Under the pieces are notes generated by a model, which was not told the origin of the DNA, searched no databases, and saw only the letters and a program-made list of their open reading frames with translations. Position numbers and translations under genes: made by a program. 64,000 nt of DNA from Halopseudomonas sabulinigri (lineage in GTDB: Bacteria; Pseudomonadota; Gammaproteobacteria; Pseudomonadales; Pseudomonadaceae), in assembly GCA_011053055.1 (NCBI GenBank), contig DRHT01000022.1, forward strand, positions 1 through 64,000, in the 5' to 3' direction. How positions within the stretch are numbered: the first letter of the stretch is position 1; every line of letters starts with the position of its first letter. Shown here one piece after another: positions 35,225 to 45,720 of the stretch.

Positions 35225-37165
35225 ATGTACAAGATCGAAAACCACAAGGTCTCCGCAGCCGCACGCGCGGTCAGCCATCTCGATGAAGCCGGTTATGAAC
35301 GTATGTACCGCCAGTCCTTAGAGGAACCTGACCAATTCTGGGCCGAACAGGCGGAACGCTTTCTGACCTGGGACAAGCCCTGGAGCAAGGTTCATCAAAG
35401 CGATCTGAGCAAGGGTGAGGCGGCCTGGTTTATCGACGGCAAGCTAAACGTGAGCGTCAACTGTATCGACCGCCACCTGGCCGAGCGCGGCGATGCCACC
35501 GCCATCATCTGGGAAGGCGATGATCCCGCAGACGACGCGCATATCAGCTACCGCCAGCTACATGAAAAAGTCTGCCGCCTGGCCAATGTTCTCAAGGCCC
35601 GCGGCGTGAAGAAAGGTGACCGTGTGTGCCTGTACATGCCGATGATTCCGGAGGCGGCGTACGCCATGCTGGCCTGCGCGCGCATCGGCGCGGTGCACTC
35701 GGTGGTCTTTGGTGGCTTCTCCCCGGATGCTGTACGTGATCGCATTCTCGATTCCGATTGCCAGACGGTGATTACCGCCGATGAAGGCGTACGCGGCGGC
35801 AAAGCAGTAGCCCTGAAAACCAGCGTGGAAAAAGCACTGAAAGACTGCCCCAACGTGCATACGGTAGTGACAGTACGCCGCACCGGCGCGGATATTCCCT
35901 GGACTGAAAATCGCGACATCTGGTACCACGAAGCCATCGAAGCCGTTAGCGCCGATTGCCCAGCCGAGCCGATGGACAGCGAAGATCCGTTATTCATTCT
36001 GTACACCTCCGGCTCAACCGGTAAGCCCAAGGGCGTATTGCACACCACCGGCGGTTACCTGCTGATGGCCTCCATGACTCACCACTATGTGTTCGACTAT
36101 CACCCCGGTGAAGTCTATTGGTGCACAGCAGATGTGGGCTGGATTACCGGCCACTCCTACATTGTTTACGGCCCACTGTGTAACGGCGCCACCACACTGC
36201 TGTTCGAAGGCGTACCCACCTACCCGGATGCCTCGCGCTGCTGGCAGGTGATTGACAAGCACAAGGTCAACATTTTCTACACCGCACCCACCGCCCTACG
36301 CGCGCTCATGGCCAAAGGTAACGACCCGGTCAAGAGCAGTTCGCGCGCCAGCTTGCGTTTACTCGGCACGGTCGGAGAACCGATCAACCCGGAAGCCTGG
36401 GAATGGTATTTCGACATCGTCGGCGAAAGCCGCTGCCCGATCGTCGATACCTGGTGGCAGACAGAAACCGGCGCCGCGATGATTACTCCGTTGCCTGGCT
36501 GTACCGATCTCAAACCGGGCTCAGCTACCCGCCCCTTCTTTGGAGTGGAGCCAGCACTGTATGACCCGGAAGGCAATGAGCTGGAAGGCGCAGCGAGCGG
36601 CAACCTGGTGATCAAACGCTCCTGGCCGAGCCAGATTCGTACGGTCTACGGCGATCATCAGCGTTTGATCGACACCTACTTCAGCACCTATAAAAATGTC
36701 TACTTCACCGGCGATGGCGCACGCCGCGACGAAGATGGTTATTACTGGATCACCGGCCGCGTAGACGACGTCCTCAACGTGTCTGGCCACCGCATCGGCA
36801 CTGCCGAGGTAGAGAGCGCACTGGTATTGCACGACTCCGTCGCCGAGGCCGCCGTGGTCGGCTGCCCGCACGACATCAAGGGGCAGTGTCTCTACGTTTA
36901 CGTCTCACCCATGAACGGCATTACGCCCTCGGATGAGCTGGTCAAAGAGCTCAAGGCTTTTGTCGCCGACCAGGTTGGCGCCTTTGCTCGCCCTGATTAT
37001 ATCCAGTGGGCACCGGGTCTACCCAAGACCCGCTCGGGCAAGATTATGCGGCGTATTCTGCGCAAGATTGCCTGCGACGAGCTGGATTCGCTGGGCGACA
37101 CTTCGACTCTGGCTGATCCATCGGTAGTCGACGACCTGATTGCCAATAGATTGAATCAGGCCTGA
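35225..37165 (+). CDS. acs: Acetyl-CoA synthetase
   Basis: Converts acetate, ATP and CoA to acetyl-CoA through acetyl-AMP. At 646 aa it has the standard Acs length. The AMP-binding P-loop is [14 protein letters not shown] (about 258-271), followed by WWQTETGA and the C-terminal regulatory lysine in [18 protein letters not shown]. That lysine is the site acetylated in Pat/CobB-type control. The ATG has AGGGAACCACC upstream. It sits at the head of a run of acyl-CoA genes. Control by catabolite repression is plausible but no site was identified. Confidence 0.97.
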   Translation: MYKIENHKVSAAARAVSHLDEAGYERMYRQSLEEPDQFWAEQAERFLTWDKPWSKVHQSDLSKGEAAWFIDGKLNVSVNCIDRHLAERGDATAIIWEGDDPADDAHISYRQLHEKVCRLANVLKARGVKKGDRVCLYMPMIPEAAYAMLACARIGAVHSVVFGGFSPDAVRDRILDSDCQTVITADEGVRGGKAVALKTSVEKALKDCPNVHTVVTVRRTGADIPWTENRDIWYHEAIEAVSADCPAEPMDSEDPLFILYTSGSTGKPKGVLHTTGGYLLMASMTHHYVFDYHPGEVYWCTADVGWITGHSYIVYGPLCNGATTLLFEGVPTYPDASRCWQVIDKHKVNIFYTAPTALRALMAKGNDPVKSSSRASLRLLGTVGEPINPEAWEWYFDIVGESRCPIVDTWWQTETGAAMITPLPGCTDLKPGSATRPFFGVEPALYDPEGNELEGAASGNLVIKRSWPSQIRTVYGDHQRLIDTYFSTYKNVYFTGDGARRDEDGYYWITGRVDDVLNVSGHRIGTAEVESALVLHDSVAEAAVVGCPHDIKGQCLYVYVSPMNGITPSDELVKELKAFVADQVGAFARPDYIQWAPGLPKTRSGKIMRRILRKIACDELDSLGDTSTLADPSVVDDLIANRLNQA

Positions 37166-37239
37166 GACAACTTGTCCTGAACGTGGCCCGCCTCTATGCT
37201 TGTGCACTCGAAAAAAGTGCCGCATAGAGGAGTCCGTTC

Positions 37240-38421
37240 ATGCAAGAGGTCGTGATTGTTGCCGCCACCCGTACTGCCATCGGCAGCTTTGGGGGCCAGT
37301 TCGCCCATGTTCCCGCCCACGAATTGGGTGCGACTGTTATCCGCGCCCTACTGGATCAAACCAAAATCGATCCTGCCATTGTTGATGAAGTCATCCTCGG
37401 CCACGTGCTCACTGCCGGTTGCGGTCAGAATCCCGCACGTCAGGCGGCGATCCATGGCGGCCTCCCTCACTCTGTACCCGCAATGACGCTAAACAAGGTC
37501 TGTGGTTCCGGCCTCAAGGCCTTGCACCTTGCCGCGCAGGCAATCCGCTGTGGTGATGCGGAAGTTATGATTGCTGGTGGCCAGGAATCCATGAGCCTGT
37601 CGCCGCACTTGATCCCAACTTCGCGTGCCGGTCTGCGCATGGGGCACGGCAAGATGATCGACAGCATGATTCATGATGGTTTGTGGGATGCTTTCAACGA
37701 TTATCACATGGGCATCACGGCGGAAAACCTTGTCGACAAGTACAGCATCAGCCGTGAAGAGCAGGATGCTTTCGCAGCTGCCTCGCAACAGAAAGCCGTC
37801 GCCGCGCAAAAAGCAGGCCGTTTTGATCGGGAGATTACCCCCGTCAGCATTGTGCAGCGCAAAGGCGACCCGGTGGTCGTTACGCAGGATGAGCAACCAC
37901 GCGACGGTATTAGCGCGGACAGCCTAGGCCGCTTGAAGCCCGCGTTCAAAAAAGACGGTACGGTCACTGCTGGTAACGCCTCCAGCTTGAACGACGGAGC
38001 CGCTGCCGTACTCATGATGAGCGCAGCGAAAGCCAAGGCACTCGGTTTGCCGGTGCTGGCCAAAATAGCGGCTTACGCCAATGCGGGTGTTGATCCTGCA
38101 ATCATGGGTATAGCCCCTGTTTCGGCCACGCAACGCTGCTTGGCCAAAGCCAACTGGCAGATTAGTGATCTGGACCTGATCGAGGCCAACGAAGCCTTTG
38201 CCGCGCAAGCCCTGGCGGTCAGCAAAGAGCTAAAGTGGGATATGGACAAGGTTAACGTCAACGGCGGCGCCATTGCCCTTGGCCACCCCATCGGTGCCTC
38301 CGGCTGCCGTGTGTTGGTGACCTTGCTGCATAGTATGCTGGAACGCGACGCCAAAAAAGGCCTGGCCACGCTCTGTATTGGTGGCGGACAAGGCGTAGCA
38401 CTGGCGCTTGAGCGCGACTGA
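37240..38421 (+). CDS. Acetyl-CoA C-acetyltransferase (thiolase)
   Basis: Interconverts two acetyl-CoA and acetoacetyl-CoA. The 393-aa thiolase has the nucleophilic Cys in [15 protein letters not shown] (about 88), the catalytic His in [15 protein letters not shown] and the second Cys in [15 protein letters not shown]. Its length and motifs match the AtoB/PhaA biosynthetic/degradative type. It starts 74 nt after acs with RBS TAGAGGAG. A hairpin (38435-38463) follows the stop. Confidence 0.95.
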   Translation: MQEVVIVAATRTAIGSFGGQFAHVPAHELGATVIRALLDQTKIDPAIVDEVILGHVLTAGCGQNPARQAAIHGGLPHSVPAMTLNKVCGSGLKALHLAAQAIRCGDAEVMIAGGQESMSLSPHLIPTSRAGLRMGHGKMIDSMIHDGLWDAFNDYHMGITAENLVDKYSISREEQDAFAAASQQKAVAAQKAGRFDREITPVSIVQRKGDPVVVTQDEQPRDGISADSLGRLKPAFKKDGTVTAGNASSLNDGAAAVLMMSAAKAKALGLPVLAKIAAYANAGVDPAIMGIAPVSATQRCLAKANWQISDLDLIEANEAFAAQALAVSKELKWDMDKVNVNGGAIALGHPIGASGCRVLVTLLHSMLERDAKKGLATLCIGGGQGVALALERD

Positions 38422-38434
38422 TATCCCTCCTGCA

Positions 38435-38463
38435 CCCTGAGGCGTGAACAGCGCGTCTCAGGG
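38435..38463 (+). terminator. Stem-loop after the first thiolase gene
   Basis: The arms CCCTGAGGCG and CGTCTCAGGG pair over 10 bp with one G-T pair and a 9-nt loop. There is no T run, so this may be a processing or weak termination site. Confidence 0.5.
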
Positions 38464-38618
38464 CTGCATGCCAGCTCGCACACCTGATGTTTCTCATCAG
38501 TTAAACAACCCTTCTGCACTGAACTGAAACCCGCACATTCTGTCCTATGCTTGATTGAAGCGCCGCCGTCAGGCCCGCGCCTTTATTATTCTGAGAATCA
38601 TCAAGACAAGGGCTCCTT

Positions 38619-39932
38619 ATGGATAGCCAGCCGCGCTCTACCGCTCCCAGTCATCAACCTGTGTATATTGTCGACGGCGCTCGTACGCCCTTTCTCAAGG
38701 CGCGCGGCAAGCCCGGCCCCTTCACTCCGGTGGATCTTGCCGTGCAGTGTGGCCGTCCGCTATTGATGCGCCAAGGGCTCTCGCCAGACGCTTTTGATCA
38801 GGTCATCCTCGGCTGCGTCAATGTGGTCTCCGAAGAAATGAACCCCGCCCGCATCGCCGCACTGCGGCTTGGCATGGGCGCGCAAATGCCGGCTTTCAGC
38901 GTGCAGCTCAATTGCGGCTCTGGCATGCAATCAATCGATACCGGGTACCGCTACATCCGCGACGGCGGCGCAGACCTGATTCTGGCCGGCGGTGCCGAGG
39001 CCCTTAGCCACGCGCCGCTGCTGTTCAAGCGCCGCGCGGTAGATTGGTTTGCTGAACTCAACCAAGCGCGCAGCCTGCCAGCCAAGTTGAAGGCGTTGGC
39101 GCGCTTCCGGCCCAGCCTGATGAAACCCGTTATTGGTCTGGAACGCGGCCTAACCGATCCGATTGTGGATTTGAATATGGGACAAACCGCCGAAGTCGTG
39201 GCGCAGCTATTCAACGTCCAGCGTGAATCTGCCGATGCCTACGCGCTGCTGAGTCATCAGCGCTTAGCTGCCGCTCAGGAAGCCGGCTGGCTGCAGGACG
39301 AGGTTGTGCCGCTGTTCGATAAGCAGGGCAAGCAATACAGCCAAGATGACGGTGTACGGCCGAATAATTCGATGGACGCGCTGGGCCAACTCAAGCCGGT
39401 GTTTGAAAAACCCTATGGCCAAGTAACTGCAGGCAATAGTTCGCAGATAACCGATGGCGCCAGCTGGGTGGTTTTGGCCTCTGAACAGGCGCTGATAAAA
39501 CACAACCTCACGCCGCTGGCAGTCATCGTTGACAGCCACTGGGCCGCGCTAGAACCCGAAATCATGGGGCTGGGCCCCGTGCTCAGCAGCACCGCGCTGT
39601 TGCAACGCCACGGCCATCAGCTGGCCGATATTGATCTATGGGAAATCAACGAAGCCTTCGCCGCTCAAGTTCTGGCCTGTTTGGAGGCCTGGCAAGATGC
39701 GAGCTTCTGTAAACACATTCTGGGGCTCGACCATCCCATGGGCCGGCTAGATCCCGGTCGACTGAATATCGACGGCGGCGCCATCAGCCTCGGTCACCCG
39801 GTGGGCACCAGCGGCAACCGCATCGTGCTGCACTTGGTCAAGGCTTTGCAACGCCACGGCATGCGCCGCGGTATCGCCACGGAATGCATCGGCGGCGGCC
39901 AGTCGGGCGCCATGCTGATTGAAACGCTATAA
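38619..39932 (+). CDS. Acetyl-CoA acyltransferase (FadI-like thiolase)
   Basis: The 437-aa thiolase is longer than its neighbour and of the FadI/trifunctional-protein beta type. It has the active Cys in QLNCGSGMQSIDTGYRYI (about 101), the His in GGAISLGHPVGTSGNR and the terminal Cys in TECIGGGQSGAMLIE. It would cleave 3-ketoacyl-CoA in beta-oxidation together with the downstream hydratase/dehydrogenase. The gene after it begins 13 nt on, so they form one operon. Confidence 0.93.
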   Translation: MDSQPRSTAPSHQPVYIVDGARTPFLKARGKPGPFTPVDLAVQCGRPLLMRQGLSPDAFDQVILGCVNVVSEEMNPARIAALRLGMGAQMPAFSVQLNCGSGMQSIDTGYRYIRDGGADLILAGGAEALSHAPLLFKRRAVDWFAELNQARSLPAKLKALARFRPSLMKPVIGLERGLTDPIVDLNMGQTAEVVAQLFNVQRESADAYALLSHQRLAAAQEAGWLQDEVVPLFDKQGKQYSQDDGVRPNNSMDALGQLKPVFEKPYGQVTAGNSSQITDGASWVVLASEQALIKHNLTPLAVIVDSHWAALEPEIMGLGPVLSSTALLQRHGHQLADIDLWEINEAFAAQVLACLEAWQDASFCKHILGLDHPMGRLDPGRLNIDGGAISLGHPVGTSGNRIVLHLVKALQRHGMRRGIATECIGGGQSGAMLIETL

Positions 39933-39945
39933 GGAGACAGACCCG

Positions 39946-42072
39946 ATGACCGCCTCCGTTCTTTCCGCCCTGACGCCCCGGCTGATGGAAATCGGCCCGT
40001 TCAGTCTGGCCGAACTCAAATCCAGCCCGCGCGCCTGGCAGCACTGGCACCTCAAGCGGGATGAGCAAAACATTGCCTGGCTGCTGATGGACAAAGCCGA
40101 CAGCAGCGCCAACGTCCTCTCCGAAGCCGTACTACTGGAACTCAGCGAAATCATCGCCGCACTCAAGAGCGATATGCCGAGCGCGCTGGTTATCCGCTCA
40201 GCCAAAGCTGGCAGCTTCTGCGTGGGCGCGGATATCAGCGAGTTCCGCCAACTGCACACCGAGCCCGATGTCATTAGCAAGCTGGTTGATGCGCACCTGC
40301 TGGCCCAGCATCTGGTTGACCTCAGCTGTCCAACCATCGCCATTGTCCACGGCGCAGCACTGGGTGGCGGGCTTGAACTCGCGCTGTGTTGCGACTATCG
40401 CCTGGCGGTCAAGGGCGCAACCTTTGGCGTGCCTGAAGTATTGTTAGGTCTGCATCCGGGCCTCGGTGGCACCGCACGGCTGCCCGACCTGATTGACCCG
40501 CTAGTGGCGATGGACATGATGCTCACCGGCCGCACTATTCACGACGCGCAGGCCAGCAAGCTGGGTTTAATCGACCAGTTACTCGAGGAGCGCCATCTTG
40601 GCGCAGCGGTCAGTGCGGTATTGGATGGGCAGGTCAAAGTGGACAGACGCAACCTGCGCGCGCGCCCCTTCCGCCTCGATTGGGTAAGGCGCTTGGCGGC
40701 CTGGCGTATGCGTAAACAGGCCGACGCCAAGGTTTCGCCGCAGCATTATCCTGCGCCACACGCACTGATCAAACTGTGGGAACGGCACGGCAACAGCCCG
40801 GACCAGGTACTGCATCGCGAAATCTATTCTTTTGCCCACCTGCTGAACACGCCCAGCTCGCGCAATCTAGTGCGTGTATTTTTCCTGCGTGAGCAGCTCA
40901 AGGCGCTGGGTGATCCGGGCAAAGGCCGCCACAAACCCGCGCCCATTCGCCACATACATGTGATTGGCGCAGGTGCCATGGGCGGCGATATTGCCGGTTG
41001 GTGCGCACTGCAAGGGCTGCGCGTTAGCCTGTTTGATACCGAGCCCAAGAGCATCGGCAAGGCGGTGCATAACCTCGCCAAACTGTGCCGCAAAAAGCAC
41101 CGCAGCCCCGCGCAAACCCGCGATATTCTCGACCGCCTGATTCCTGACCCAGATAACAGCGGCGTAGCTGTGGCTGACCTGGTGCTCGAAGCGGTGCCGG
41201 AAGATCTCGACATCAAACTGAAGGTATACGCCGAGGTGGAGCCGCGCATGAAGCCGGACGCGATCTTGGCCACCAATACCTCGAGCATCCCACTGGACAA
41301 ACTCCGCAGCGGGCTGGCCGATGCAGGCCGGCTGGTCGGCATTCACTTTTTTAACCCGGTGGCGCAGATGCAACTGGTCGAGGTGGTGGCCCACTCTACC
41401 GCGCGCAGTAGCGCGCTGGAGCGAGCCAACACTTTTGTGGGTCAGATCAACCGCTTGCCGGCACCGGTCAGCAGCGCCCCCGGATTCCTGGTCAATCGTG
41501 CCCTTACACCCTATTTGATCGAAGCCATCTGCCTGTTGGATGAAGGACTGAGCGCCGAGGCAATCGATCAGGTTGCCATTGATTTTGGCATGCCGATGGG
41601 GCCACTTGAGCTAGCCGACCAGGTGGGGCTGGATATCTGCCTGGGAGTTGCCGACATGTTGCGCGAGCAACTCGACAGCAATCTACCCGAAGCGCCCGAA
41701 TGGCTGCGAAAGAAAGTGGAACATGGCGACCTTGGCCGCAAAACTGGCAAAGGTATCTACCGCTGGAAGGATGGCAAGGTACAGAAAAAATACCGCCGCA
41801 AACAAGCCCCCCGCGGCACTCAGGAAAGGTTGCTGTTGCCTATGCTGAATGCGTGCATGGCCTGTCTGCGTGAACAGGTAATCGACGATGCTGATCAGCT
41901 CGATGGCGCCATGATCTTTGCTACTGGCTTTCCCCCGTTCCGTGGCGGCCCCATGCACTATGCAGAACAACTTGGCTTCGACACCATTGAGCAGCAGCTG
42001 CAGCACTTAAGCGAAAAACACGGCCCTCGCTTCACCCCGGACCCCGGCTGGACGGCTGTGCCAGATGAGTGA
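39946..42072 (+). CDS. Bifunctional enoyl-CoA hydratase / 3-hydroxyacyl-CoA dehydrogenase (FadB/FadJ-like)
   Basis: ATG 39946 (GGAG 11 nt upstream) gives 708 aa. The N-terminal crotonase domain has the oxyanion and acid residues in GAALGGGLELALCCDYRLAV and PEVLLGLHPGLGGTARLP. The NAD-binding domain has VIGAGAMGGDIAGWCALQG (about 345). The catalytic His-Glu dyad of the dehydrogenase lies around VGIHFFNPVAQMQLVEVV, with two C-terminal 3HCDH domains. It carries out the two middle steps of beta-oxidation. Its stop overlaps the next gene by 8 nt. Confidence 0.94.
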   Translation: MTASVLSALTPRLMEIGPFSLAELKSSPRAWQHWHLKRDEQNIAWLLMDKADSSANVLSEAVLLELSEIIAALKSDMPSALVIRSAKAGSFCVGADISEFRQLHTEPDVISKLVDAHLLAQHLVDLSCPTIAIVHGAALGGGLELALCCDYRLAVKGATFGVPEVLLGLHPGLGGTARLPDLIDPLVAMDMMLTGRTIHDAQASKLGLIDQLLEERHLGAAVSAVLDGQVKVDRRNLRARPFRLDWVRRLAAWRMRKQADAKVSPQHYPAPHALIKLWERHGNSPDQVLHREIYSFAHLLNTPSSRNLVRVFFLREQLKALGDPGKGRHKPAPIRHIHVIGAGAMGGDIAGWCALQGLRVSLFDTEPKSIGKAVHNLAKLCRKKHRSPAQTRDILDRLIPDPDNSGVAVADLVLEAVPEDLDIKLKVYAEVEPRMKPDAILATNTSSIPLDKLRSGLADAGRLVGIHFFNPVAQMQLVEVVAHSTARSSALERANTFVGQINRLPAPVSSAPGFLVNRALTPYLIEAICLLDEGLSAEAIDQVAIDFGMPMGPLELADQVGLDICLGVADMLREQLDSNLPEAPEWLRKKVEHGDLGRKTGKGIYRWKDGKVQKKYRRKQAPRGTQERLLLPMLNACMACLREQVIDDADQLDGAMIFATGFPPFRGGPMHYAEQLGFDTIEQQLQHLSEKHGPRFTPDPGWTAVPDE

Positions 42073-43930
42073 GCTGCCGCGCCGTTTTGACGATGCCGAA
42101 GCCCTGGTCGATGAAATACTGCAGCGGCTTGGCAACACTCTGGTGGTCGGCCTGCCCCTGGGGCTAGGCAAGGCCAATCAACTAATCAATGCGTTGTTTC
42201 AGAGGGCCCAGGTGAACCCGAAAATCTCCCTGACCATCTGCACCGCGCTAACGCTGGAGAAACCCAGCGCCAAGAGCGACCTAGAGCAGCGCTTTATCGG
42301 CCCTTTGTCGGCGCGGCTGTTTGATGATTATCCTGCGCTCGAGTATGCCAAAGCCATGCGCAGCGGCGCGCTGCCCAGCAACATTACCGTGCGTGAGTTC
42401 TTCATGCAGCCTGGCGGTTGGCTTGGCGTGCCATTGGCGCAACAGGAGTACACCAGCCTCAACTACACCCATGCACTGGATACGCTGCTGCGCTGGAAGG
42501 TAAACCTGGTTCTGCAATTGGTCGCGCCGGGCGAGCAGTCAGCGGACGGCCAGCCTACGCGCTACAGTTTGAGCTGTAATCCGGACATCAGTGCCGATTT
42601 GCTGGAACGCCGGCGGCTGGGTGAAATGCCGCTGCTAAGCGTCGGGCAGGTTAACCATGCCCTGCCCTTTATGGGCGGCGCAGCGGATCGTCCCGCCAGC
42701 GACTTCGACTGTATCCTGCAGAGCGAACAATACGAGTTTCCGCTATTTACGCCGCCGCACAGTCCGGCCGCCACCAAGCATCACGCCATTGGCCTGCGCG
42801 TCGCCAGCCTGATTGCGGATGGCGGCACACTGCAGATAGGCATCGGCTCGATTGGCGACGCCATCGCCCATGCCCTGCGTTTGCGCCAGCAGCAGCCACA
42901 GCGCTTTCACGCCCTGCTACGCACGCTGGAAACTCCCGATACCCTGCCTTCGCGTCATTGCGAGCCATTCGAACAAGGTTTGTACGGCGTTACCGAGATG
43001 CTGGTCGAGGGCTTTTTAGCCTTGATCGAGGCGGGGGTGGTCAAACGCGAAGTTGACGGTAAGCTGATTCACGCCGGCTTCTTCATTGGTAGCCCAGTAC
43101 TGTACGAGATTCTTGAGCGCCTGCCCGAGAGTACCCGCAACAAGATCGCCATGATGCCGGTCTCTTACACCAACAGCCTGTACGGTGATGAGCAAGCCAA
43201 ACGTGCCGCTCGCCCCAAGGCCCGTTTTATCAACAGCGCCGTTATGGTGACCCTGACCGGCTCCGTGGTCTCCGACGGCTTGGCCGATGCACAGGTGATC
43301 AGCGGCGTGGGCGGTCAGTACAATTTTGTCGCCCAGGCCTTCGCGCTACCGGACGCTCGCGCCATTATCACCCTGCCCGCGACCCGCACCCACAAGGGCA
43401 AAATCTCGTCCAACATCTGCTGGCAGTATCCGCACACCACTATTCCGCGCCATCTGCGCGATATGGTGGTGACCGAGTACGGCGTGGCTGACTTGCGCGA
43501 CAAGAGTGATGCCGAGGTGATCGATGCCATGTTATCGGTCAGCGATGCGCATTTTCAGCAGGAGCTGATGGCGCAGGCAAAGAAGGCCGGCAAGCTACCA
43601 GCGGACTATCAACTGCCGGTCGAGTACAGCCGTAATACGCCCGAGCAGCTGGAGTCCAGTCTGGCAGCCGTGCAACAACAGGGCGAGCTACCCGCGTTTC
43701 CACTGGGCAGTGGCATGAGTGCCGAGGAAGAAGATTTAGCACAAGCATTGAGCGTGCTGAAAGTTCAGATAGGTAGCAAGCGGGCGCTATTTTCGTTGTT
43801 TTGGCGGGGTGTGAGGGTTAGCGCCAGCGGGCGCCAGCGCGCTGCGTTGCACCGAATGGGTTTGGCCGAAGCTGGCGGTGTTCGTGAGCGCGTTTATCGA
43901 GCGCTTTTGCTGGCTACACTGCCCTGCTAG
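42065..43930 (+). CDS. Acetyl-CoA hydrolase/transferase family protein
   Basis: The 621-aa protein has the acetyl-CoA hydrolase/transferase C-terminal domain (about 320-500) with EQGLYGVTEMLVEGFLALIE, SGVGGQYNFVAQAFALP and VVTEYGVADLRDKSD. Its N-terminal half is like the first domain of CoA-transferases. Family members hydrolyse acetyl-CoA or move CoA between acids. The substrate here is not readable. It is translationally coupled to the FadB/J-like gene, so it may release or exchange CoA at the end of that pathway. Confidence 0.85.
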   Translation: MSELPRRFDDAEALVDEILQRLGNTLVVGLPLGLGKANQLINALFQRAQVNPKISLTICTALTLEKPSAKSDLEQRFIGPLSARLFDDYPALEYAKAMRSGALPSNITVREFFMQPGGWLGVPLAQQEYTSLNYTHALDTLLRWKVNLVLQLVAPGEQSADGQPTRYSLSCNPDISADLLERRRLGEMPLLSVGQVNHALPFMGGAADRPASDFDCILQSEQYEFPLFTPPHSPAATKHHAIGLRVASLIADGGTLQIGIGSIGDAIAHALRLRQQQPQRFHALLRTLETPDTLPSRHCEPFEQGLYGVTEMLVEGFLALIEAGVVKREVDGKLIHAGFFIGSPVLYEILERLPESTRNKIAMMPVSYTNSLYGDEQAKRAARPKARFINSAVMVTLTGSVVSDGLADAQVISGVGGQYNFVAQAFALPDARAIITLPATRTHKGKISSNICWQYPHTTIPRHLRDMVVTEYGVADLRDKSDAEVIDAMLSVSDAHFQQELMAQAKKAGKLPADYQLPVEYSRNTPEQLESSLAAVQQQGELPAFPLGSGMSAEEEDLAQALSVLKVQIGSKRALFSLFWRGVRVSASGRQRAALHRMGLAEAGGVRERVYRALLLATLPC

Positions 43931-44006
43931 TTCGGCGTAAGGCAACATCGCACCGTAAGAATCAGCCAAGCGTTGTATTTTAGTTAGCAGATCAGCTCAT
44001 TACCGT

Positions 44007-44433
44007 TTTCGCCTCTAGGCGAGTCAAGGGGGCATGTTTGCCCATGCCCCCTTAACAATCCCCCAGGGCACCCAGCTGCGCGGCCCTGCGGGTTCGCTGC
44101 GTTGCTCGCCCGCTCAGATGGGACTGGATGGTCCGTGCGATCACAGGCCTTTTGTGTAAGAGATCAGGCCAGAATATCAAATTCAAAAATCACGCGGTGG
44201 CTCGCCATAAATCCCCGTTCCAAGCTGTCGAGTAACGCAGGATTTGAGCGATTGAGCCGAGGAATGTTGGGGGCGCCTAGCCTGAGCGAAGCGAGTTCCG
44301 CAGGCGCGCTCAAATCCGAGTGACGCAGAGAAGCCGAAGGCCAGCTTGGTGGTCCAAGCTGGTCGCGTGAATTTCTTTTGGTTATCTTTTCTTTGGCCAT
44401 TCAAAGAAAAGTAACTCGCCGGCAAAGGCGAAA
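44007..44433. repeat. Non-coding element with hairpins at both ends, likely dispersed repeat
   Basis: The gap 43931-44546 has no credible gene. Its left end, on the minus strand, reads ACTCGCCTAGAGGCGAAA (44024-44007). Its right end, on the plus strand, reads ACTCGCCGGCAAAGGCGAAA (44414-44433), so the termini are inverted copies. Inside are strong hairpins: GGGGGCATG/CATGCCCCC near 44029-44054, CCAGCTTGG/CCAAGCTGG (44341-44362) and CTTTTCTTTG/CAAAGAAAAG (44386-44411). ORFs crossing it look like the spurious small proteins often predicted from such intergenic repeats. Copy number cannot be judged from one window. Confidence 0.55.
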
Positions 44434-44546
44434 GGCGTGCTAGAAAATAACACCATGAACGAGCTAGAGCTTTAAATCTCTACAAAGCGCCGTTCTCGTA
44501 TCCACCGCAAAATGAGACATGCGAGCGACCAAGCCTGACGAACATC

Positions 44547-45230
44547 TCAAATGCCCGGCAACTGCCCGGTCGCTAGCTCAGCCCGAGCCTTGCGCTCCTC
44601 CATCTCCACCCGCATCTTCTCCGCCACCGGCGAATGCAAAACCCGCTGCACAAAATCCAGGTTATGGCCCTTGGAATGACAGTAGCGGTATACCTCGTTG
44701 ATAGTCGGATAGATAACATCGGCCTTTAGAACCGTGAACGTTTGGCCTGCCTGCAGGGTGCCCGGTTGCAGTACGCGGGCGTAAGCTCCACAGCGCTCGG
44801 CTTTAACGAAAGCCTTGGGGAACAGCTTGTCGCCCACGCGCGCCGCTAATGTGGAGCAGGGAATCCGTGGCGCGGTGATTTCCAGCAATAGCTCACCCGC
44901 TTGCAGACGATCACCAATGCGCAGCGTTGGCCACCAATGCGACACCGTGAGGTTTTCGCCAAAAAAACCGGGGCTGATATCGCGCTGCAATTGCTGTTTC
45001 CACCAGTCGATGTCTTCCTGGCTATACAAATACAACGCTTGATCCGGGCCACCGTGGTGCTTGAGATCAGCGATAAAGTCGCCATCAATGCCCGTTTCTT
45101 CTATTGCTACGATGCCCTGCAACGGCTGTTTGAAATGGCCGGTACGGGTATGCCGATTACCTACCTGCAACGGCTGTGGCTCGGCCGCATTAATGCTGAG
45201 CAACTGTATTTCGTGGGTACTTTGGGACAT
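44547..45230 (-). CDS. MOSC domain-containing protein (YiiM-like)
   Basis: ATG 45230 gives 227 aa; the upstream in-frame TTG is less likely. The MOSC beta-barrel is seen in GIDGDFIADLKHHGGPDQAL (about 48-67), FGENLT and the conserved Cys in PRIPCSTLAARVG. The C-terminal 3-alpha domain has VYRYCHSKGH. MOSC proteins such as YiiM bind molybdenum cofactor and reduce N-hydroxylated compounds like 6-hydroxylaminopurine. That role is inferred from the family. Confidence 0.88.
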   Translation of the reverse strand: MSQSTHEIQLLSINAAEPQPLQVGNRHTRTGHFKQPLQGIVAIEETGIDGDFIADLKHHGGPDQALYLYSQEDIDWWKQQLQRDISPGFFGENLTVSHWWPTLRIGDRLQAGELLLEITAPRIPCSTLAARVGDKLFPKAFVKAERCGAYARVLQPGTLQAGQTFTVLKADVIYPTINEVYRYCHSKGHNLDFVQRVLHSPVAEKMRVEMEERKARAELATGQLPGI

Positions 45231-45303
45231 GACGACAGCAAACTCCGACAAGGCAGGACATAGCGAGCAGTCGACCGGATCACGCTTGCGCTGTCAACCG
45301 GGA

Positions 45304-45720
45304 TCAGCGCTGACGCACCAGATAGCCGCGCCCGAGAAACAGAAAATGTGCGACACCCAACAACGGCAAGACCACCAGCATCATGGTCGCTGCTCGGGAC
45401 AGCTGCATCAGCTGATAAAAAGCCAGTAGCGCACCTATGCCCATCAGTAGAGTAATCACGATTGCCTGAGGCGAGGCCACCTGTCTGCTCGAATAGGTCA
45501 CCTTGAGCACCAACTGGATCACACCCCAGAACCCGATAATTCCACCCACCAACATCGCCACCAATTGCCAGCGAAACAGGCGGTCCGCATCTTCAGCAAA
45601 GGCCAGCGGCAAGGCCACCAGGCCCAGCCCCAACAAAATGACCAAGCTACCAAAACACACCACCGCTTCCAGCAGATAAACTCGGCCACGATCCCGTAAT
45701 AAATCCACAAACCCCGCCAT
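45304..45720 (-). CDS. Hypothetical integral membrane protein
   Basis: ATG 45720 gives 138 aa with four hydrophobic segments (about 14-36, 50-70, 84-103 and 108-128) and basic ends. I do not recognise the family. The start codon overlaps the stop of the MAPEG gene (TGATG), so both are translated as a unit and may work together at the membrane. Confidence 0.7.
   Translation of the reverse strand: MAGFVDLLRDRGRVYLLEAVVCFGSLVILLGLGLVALPLAFAEDADRLFRWQLVAMLVGGIIGFWGVIQLVLKVTYSSRQVASPQAIVITLLMGIGALLAFYQLMQLSRAATMMLVVLPLLGVAHFLFLGRGYLVRQR

Noticed and set aside
44164-44425. Two overlapping 78-80 aa frames on the minus strand
   Set aside because: They cross the hairpins of the intergenic element, have no ribosome-binding site and resemble the artefact proteins commonly predicted from such repeats.
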